Assembly: GCF_900102185.1 (NCBI RefSeq)
Contig: NZ_LT629690.1
Span: 2,046,001 to 2,110,000 of the forward strand
Origin: Terriglobus roseus
Lineage (GTDB): Bacteria > Acidobacteriota > Terriglobia > Terriglobales > Acidobacteriaceae
DNA: 64,000 bases
Direction of reading: 5' to 3'
Shown: piece after piece, positions 60,098 through 64,000 of the stretch
How the letters are laid out: each line of letters opens with the position of its first letter
Position numbering within the stretch: position 1 is the stretch's first letter
Position numbers and translations under genes: made by a program
Notes under the pieces: model-generated
Told to the model about the DNA's origin: nothing
Seen by the model: only the letters and a program-made list of their open reading frames with translations
Database searches by the model: none

Positions 60098-60559
60098 ATG
60101 CACCCTGACGATCTGCTCGGCCTCAAAGACGACATGATTGCGTTCATCGCAGGTAACGGCCTGCGGACGGTGAATGCGTATGTTCCGGAAGATGTTCCCT
60201 CAGTCATGTTTGAGGAACACGGCCCCGACGCATGGAAAGACTTCGTAGAGCACGCAAAGGCCACAAACGTCGCCTTCGTCACGATGAGCGAAGTCGTGCT
60301 GGAGAAGCAGGACATCGAGATGCTCATTGAACGCACTCGCGTTCACCGCTTCCCGGACGAAGCCGGTCAGGACCTCGATGATGCGCAATACCTGCTCCAG
60401 CACATCGGCAAGACCGGATATCTGCAGATTGGCTTCGCCTACAACGGAATCATGTTCCTCTACGAGACGGCAACGGATTGGTATGACCGTTACCAGCAAT
60501 GGATGGAAGCTGTAGCCGACCTGGGCAGCATTGTTCTGGATGACAGCGACGAAGACTAA
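60098..60559 (+). CDS. Conserved protein of unknown function
   Basis: 153 aa, acidic, soluble. It begins MHPDDLLGLKDDMIAFIAGN and ends LGSIVLDDSDED. Composition and secondary structure look like a compact alpha/beta protein, but I recognise no family. It is 9 bp before recJ on the same strand, so co-expression is likely. No catalytic motif is visible. Confidence 0.75.
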   Translation: MHPDDLLGLKDDMIAFIAGNGLRTVNAYVPEDVPSVMFEEHGPDAWKDFVEHAKATNVAFVTMSEVVLEKQDIEMLIERTRVHRFPDEAGQDLDDAQYLLQHIGKTGYLQIGFAYNGIMFLYETATDWYDRYQQWMEAVADLGSIVLDDSDED

Positions 60560-60567
60560 ATCCAGCA

Positions 60568-62442
60568 ATGCCTGAATCAGAAGAAGAAATCGCAACGGCG
60601 CGAAACGCACGCTGGGTCCTTCCAGACGAACCCGGTGTGGAAGCGCACGGCCTTGCGGTGGCACTGGAACAACCTCTTTGGTTCGCGCAAACGCTCGTTT
60701 CCCGCGGTATTGAAACGCCAGCAGACGCCCGGCGTTTCCTTGTTCCGGACATAGCCGCATTGCACGACCCCATGCTGCTCTGTGGCATGAAGGAAGCCGT
60801 AGTGCGCGTGCTGCAGGCAGTCGCCAAGCGCGAACCCATCCTCATCTACGGCGACTACGACGTGGACGGCACCACCGCCACCGTACTGCTGAAAACGGCA
60901 ATCGACCGCATCACGCCCGCCGGCGGTCCCTCGCTTGTGCGATATCACATCCCCCACCGCATTCGCGAAGGCTACGGCATACAGTCCAGCGTATTGGCTG
61001 AAGCCGCCACGCAGGGCATTCGCCTCGTGATCAGTGTGGACACAGGGATCCGCGCCTTTGCTGCGGCGGAAGAATCGAAGCGCCTTGGCCTGGACCTGAT
61101 CGTCACGGACCACCATCTCCCTGACGGCATGCAGGGCATCCCGGAGGCCGTTGCGGTCATTAATCCCAACCAGCCCGGCTGCGACTATCCCTACAAAGAA
61201 CTCTGCGGCGCGGCAGTCGCATTCAAACTTGCCCATGCCTTACTTCACGCCGCTACCAAACCAGCCACGGATCCCAACGCCTATCGCGCGGTCGACTTCC
61301 TGGCTCTCTGGGATAAGCTGCTTCCCTCGCTGCTGAAGCTGGTGGCCATTGCCACCATTGCGGATTCTGTTCCACTCACCGGCGAAAACCGTGTCATCGT
61401 TGCGCTTGGTTTAAGAGCACTCCGCGATCAGCGCCAGTCCGGCCTCCGTGCCTTGTTCGACCTCGCAGGCGTGGTCGCGGACGAGGAACGCGGACCGTCC
61501 GCCACCGACATCGCCTTCCGCGTTGCGCCGCGCATAAACGCAGCAGGACGCATGGATGTGGCTGCAGATGTCGTCCGCATGTTCCTGGCACGCACACCGG
61601 AAGAAGGAGCAGCGCTCGCCGCAAAGCTTCATCAACTCAACGAAGATCGTCGCAATGTGGAAGCCTCTGTACTGGCAACGTTAGAGACGCAGATGGAAGC
61701 TCTGCGTGCGGACGAACCCGCTCTCAGCAACATGGGCTGCCTTGTGCTTGATGGAGAAGGCTGGCATCGCGGCGTCATCGGCATCCTTGCCTCGCGCGTA
61801 GTCGAGCGGATGCGGCGTCCGGCATTAGTAATTGCGCATGAAGACGGGCAGGCCCACGGCTCAGGCCGCTCCGTCTCCGGGTTCCACCTGCTTGATGCCA
61901 TCACGGCTGCTCATTCTGAAGAAGAGCCACTTCTCTTCGACCGTTTCGGTGGTCACGCACACGCTGTTGGCTTCTCTCTGCCCTCGGATCGAGTTCCTTT
62001 ATTGCGTGAGCGCCTATCCGCGTACAGCACAGGCAAGCTCTCCTCAGCCATGCTGCAGGAACGCATTGCAATTGACGCAGAACTGCCTTCAGCGGAACTT
62101 AATCCCGACCTGATAAAGAAATTGCATCTGCTCGAACCATTTGGCCAGGGCAACCGGGAGCCTCTATTCCTGTCACGCGATTGCCAGGTGGAAGAAGCGC
62201 CAAAGACGCTCAAGGAACGCCACATTAAACTTCGTATCCGCATCTCACCGGAATCAACAGTGGACTGCCTGGGATGGAGCCGGGAGATCGTATGGCCAGA
62301 GAAGATTGCAGAAATGGGGATCATGTCGGGTTCACGAATAGATGTTGTGTATCGAGTGCGTGAAAATAGGCATCCACAGTTCGGTGGCGTGGAAATGGAA
62401 CTCTGCGATCTACGGCTAACATCACCCACGACAACAAATTGA
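60568..62442 (+). CDS. recJ: Single-stranded-DNA exonuclease RecJ
   Basis: 624-aa 5'-3' ssDNA exonuclease used in recombination repair and mismatch repair. The DHH motifs are intact: YGDYDVDGTTATVLL (about 95-109), SVDTGI, VTDHHLP (about 171-178), and DHHA1-type GWHRGVIGILASRVVER near 395-412 plus GSGRS and FGGHAHAVGFSL. Length is near the family norm. Start ATG after CCAGCA; the preceding gene is in the same run. Confidence 0.95.
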   Translation: MPESEEEIATARNARWVLPDEPGVEAHGLAVALEQPLWFAQTLVSRGIETPADARRFLVPDIAALHDPMLLCGMKEAVVRVLQAVAKREPILIYGDYDVDGTTATVLLKTAIDRITPAGGPSLVRYHIPHRIREGYGIQSSVLAEAATQGIRLVISVDTGIRAFAAAEESKRLGLDLIVTDHHLPDGMQGIPEAVAVINPNQPGCDYPYKELCGAAVAFKLAHALLHAATKPATDPNAYRAVDFLALWDKLLPSLLKLVAIATIADSVPLTGENRVIVALGLRALRDQRQSGLRALFDLAGVVADEERGPSATDIAFRVAPRINAAGRMDVAADVVRMFLARTPEEGAALAAKLHQLNEDRRNVEASVLATLETQMEALRADEPALSNMGCLVLDGEGWHRGVIGILASRVVERMRRPALVIAHEDGQAHGSGRSVSGFHLLDAITAAHSEEEPLLFDRFGGHAHAVGFSLPSDRVPLLRERLSAYSTGKLSSAMLQERIAIDAELPSAELNPDLIKKLHLLEPFGQGNREPLFLSRDCQVEEAPKTLKERHIKLRIRISPESTVDCLGWSREIVWPEKIAEMGIMSGSRIDVVYRVRENRHPQFGGVEMELCDLRLTSPTTTN

Positions 62443-62487
62443 AGCGCCAACTGGGCAAGAGGCGTCCTATACAATGACGATTCGGGC

Positions 62488-63738
62488 ATGAGCGAACAAG
62501 CAAGCGTTAATGGCGGCAAAATCGCAGTACGGATTCTGATTGTGGCAGTGGTCGTTGCGGCCCTTGTCTTTGGCATTCGCTACTTCACACGTAGCGAAGT
62601 GGAGATTCGTGCGGCGAAAGCCAGCTACGTTGATCTCATCAGCAATACCTCCACCACCGGCAAGGTTGAGCCCACCCAAAATTTTCAGGCGCACGCGCAG
62701 GAGCCCGGCAGTGTTCAAGCTGTCTACGTTCACAACGGACAGCAGGTTGCCTCAGGCACACTCCTTCTCAAGATGAGCTCCGCCACCGCGGAATCTCGTG
62801 TCGAAACGGCTCGCTCTGCCATCGCACAGGCACAGGCCGCGCAGGCAGACCTGCATAATGGCGGATCGAAGGACGAACGTATCGCCATCCTGGGCGATCT
62901 CGATCGTGCCAAGCTGCAGGTGCAGCAATCGCAGAAGGATCTCGCAGCACTACAAGCGCTTCAGGCACGCGGTGCAGCATCCACATCTGAGGTTGCGGCA
63001 GCGCAATCTCGCCTGTCCACTGCACAAAGCTCACTCAATTCGCTCCAGCAGCGTTCCACTTCGCGGTATTCCTCAACGGACCAGCAGCGTGTGCAGGCGC
63101 AATTAAACGACAGCCGCGCCTCCCTGGGTGCCGCCGAACAGCAACTGTCACAGGCGATTGTCCGCGCTCCGTTTGCCGGCACCGTCTACTCCCTTCCCGT
63201 GAAGGCGTATGACTTTGTAGGCGCGGGTGAAGAACTTATCCAGCTTGCCGACCTGAATCACATGCAGGTGCGCGCGTACTTTGATGAGCCCGAGATCGGC
63301 AAACTGAAAGTGGACCAGCAGGTCACCATCAAGTGGGATGCGCGCCCCAGCCAGTTATGGCACGGTCACATTGTTCGCACGCCAACCACGGTCATCACCT
63401 ATGGAACGCGTAACGTTGGCGAATGCCTCATTTCTGTCGATGATGCCACCGGTGATCTCTTGCCCAACACAAATGTGAACGTAAGTGTCACCACGCAGGA
63501 AGTGAATCACGTTCTCAGCGTTCCCCGTGAAGCTCTTCGCACACAAGGCAGCTCGACGAACTTTGTGTACCTGATCCAGAAGGGTCAACTGGTGAAGCGG
63601 ACTGTTGAAATCGGAAACTTCAACCTGTTGAATGTCCAGATCCTCTCCGGCTTGAAGGACGGCGATACGGTAGCACTGAATCCGACCAGCAGTTCCGTCG
63701 ACCTGAAAGAGGGACTTCCGATCAAGGTTGTTCAGTAA
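62488..63738 (+). CDS. RND efflux periplasmic adaptor (HlyD/MacA family)
   Basis: 416 aa, one N-terminal membrane helix (about 12-32), a lipoyl-like beta segment (TTGKVEPTQNFQAHAQEPGS), a long coiled-coil hairpin (about 100-205, Gln/Ala-rich), and beta-barrel and membrane-proximal domains (IVRAPFAGTVYSLPVKAYD, VLSVPREALRTQG). It links an inner-membrane transporter to an outer-membrane channel. The next gene overlaps its stop (TAATG), and the transporter partner presumably follows beyond the window. Confidence 0.9.
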   Translation: MSEQASVNGGKIAVRILIVAVVVAALVFGIRYFTRSEVEIRAAKASYVDLISNTSTTGKVEPTQNFQAHAQEPGSVQAVYVHNGQQVASGTLLLKMSSATAESRVETARSAIAQAQAAQADLHNGGSKDERIAILGDLDRAKLQVQQSQKDLAALQALQARGAASTSEVAAAQSRLSTAQSSLNSLQQRSTSRYSSTDQQRVQAQLNDSRASLGAAEQQLSQAIVRAPFAGTVYSLPVKAYDFVGAGEELIQLADLNHMQVRAYFDEPEIGKLKVDQQVTIKWDARPSQLWHGHIVRTPTTVITYGTRNVGECLISVDDATGDLLPNTNVNVSVTTQEVNHVLSVPREALRTQGSSTNFVYLIQKGQLVKRTVEIGNFNLLNVQILSGLKDGDTVALNPTSSSVDLKEGLPIKVVQ

Positions 63739-64000
63739 TGAAGCGTTCGCTCCAATTCGTAGCGCCGATCCTCCTGGCATCGTTGCATGCCACGGCTCAG
63801 GTTCCAGCGTCAGCAAAGACGGACGCGCACAATGGCCGTGTGGACAGCGCCCTTGCTGCAATCGCAAATGCAAAAAGTGCGGACGCGCAGTACCTTCGCT
63901 GCGAACTGTATAGCTCTATCGAAAATCGCGACCAGGCGATACAGGCATGTGAAGCCGCAACCGCAGCCGCGCCGAACAACAGCCTGTATCAACTGGAGCT
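63738..64000 (+). CDS. Secreted TPR-repeat protein (partial, C-terminus beyond the window)
   Basis: 87 residues visible. A signal peptide (MKRSLQFVAPILLASLHATAQ) is followed by a helical region with tetratricopeptide-like spacing (VDSALAAIANAKSADAQYL, QAIQACEAATAAAPNNSLY). The ATG overlaps the adaptor stop. Likely a periplasmic scaffolding partner of the efflux complex, but the rest is unseen. Confidence 0.75.
   Translation, partial: MKRSLQFVAPILLASLHATAQVPASAKTDAHNGRVDSALAAIANAKSADAQYLRCELYSSIENRDQAIQACEAATAAAPNNSLYQLE

Overview
The window looks like an acidobacterial chromosome (Terriglobia type, e.g. Terriglobus, Granulicella or Edaphobacter). The signs are two very large Oar-like TonB receptors with an N-terminal carboxypeptidase-regulatory-like domain, a membrane-anchored winged-helix regulator of the kind frequent in that phylum, tandem DUF507 genes, Tat-exported sugar-active proteins and a GC content near 56-58%. 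This assignment is an inference from gene content.

Left part (1-20.5 kb). A partial TonB receptor (1-3096, minus) diverges from a membrane-anchored winged-helix regulator. After a gene-poor kilobase comes a lipid/natural-product locus: a membrane fatty-acid desaturase and a cytochrome P450 (minus, operon), divergent from a fused fatty acyl-AMP ligase / carrier protein / thioester reductase, then a secreted protein and an MMPL/RND exporter. Together these could activate, desaturate, oxidise, reductively release and export an acyl product. A degenerate fragment and an SDR reductase lead to a second TonB receptor.

Glycan locus (17-25.6 kb). The second receptor, a GH2 enzyme and two tandem paralogous Tat-exported proteins of about 500 aa look like a polysaccharide-utilisation locus. 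Decayed genes follow (frameshifted DUF1214, an FtsX-permease scrap).

Nitrate/nitrite assimilation (27.8-40.4 kb). Reading on the minus strand: siroheme nitrite reductase, CysJ-like diflavin reductase, fused DmsB-DmsC iron-sulfur/membrane protein, molybdopterin nitrate reductase, NarK-type transporter, outer-membrane porin and a small protein. The divergent gene encodes a HemD-GAF-ANTAR fusion, very probably the locus regulator acting on RNA.

Integrated mobile element (about 40,903-58,894; 18 kb). It is bounded by 54-bp direct repeats, one of which is the 3' part of an intact tRNA-Glu(CTC) gene. Inside are a tyrosine integrase, excisionase, MobF relaxase, a relaxosome RHH protein and a candidate oriT, but no type IV secretion genes, so it is probably mobilisable rather than self-transmissible. 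Its cargo is defence-like: a four-gene operon (STAS-like/winged-helix regulator, small protein, Cys-rich protein, GHKL ATPase) behind a perfect palindrome; an XRE + ImmA/IrrE pair; a restriction-modification set with two methyltransferase-like proteins and a GIY-YIG/helicase protein; and an AbiEi/AbiEii toxin-antitoxin pair. The STAS/GHKL operon is the best candidate here for an undescribed system.

Right part (58.9-64 kb) is core chromosome: tRNA-Glu, two DUF507 genes, a thioredoxin-like ferredoxin, a conserved unknown, RecJ, an RND adaptor and the start of a TPR protein. No CRISPR array, rRNA or intact insertion sequence was seen.
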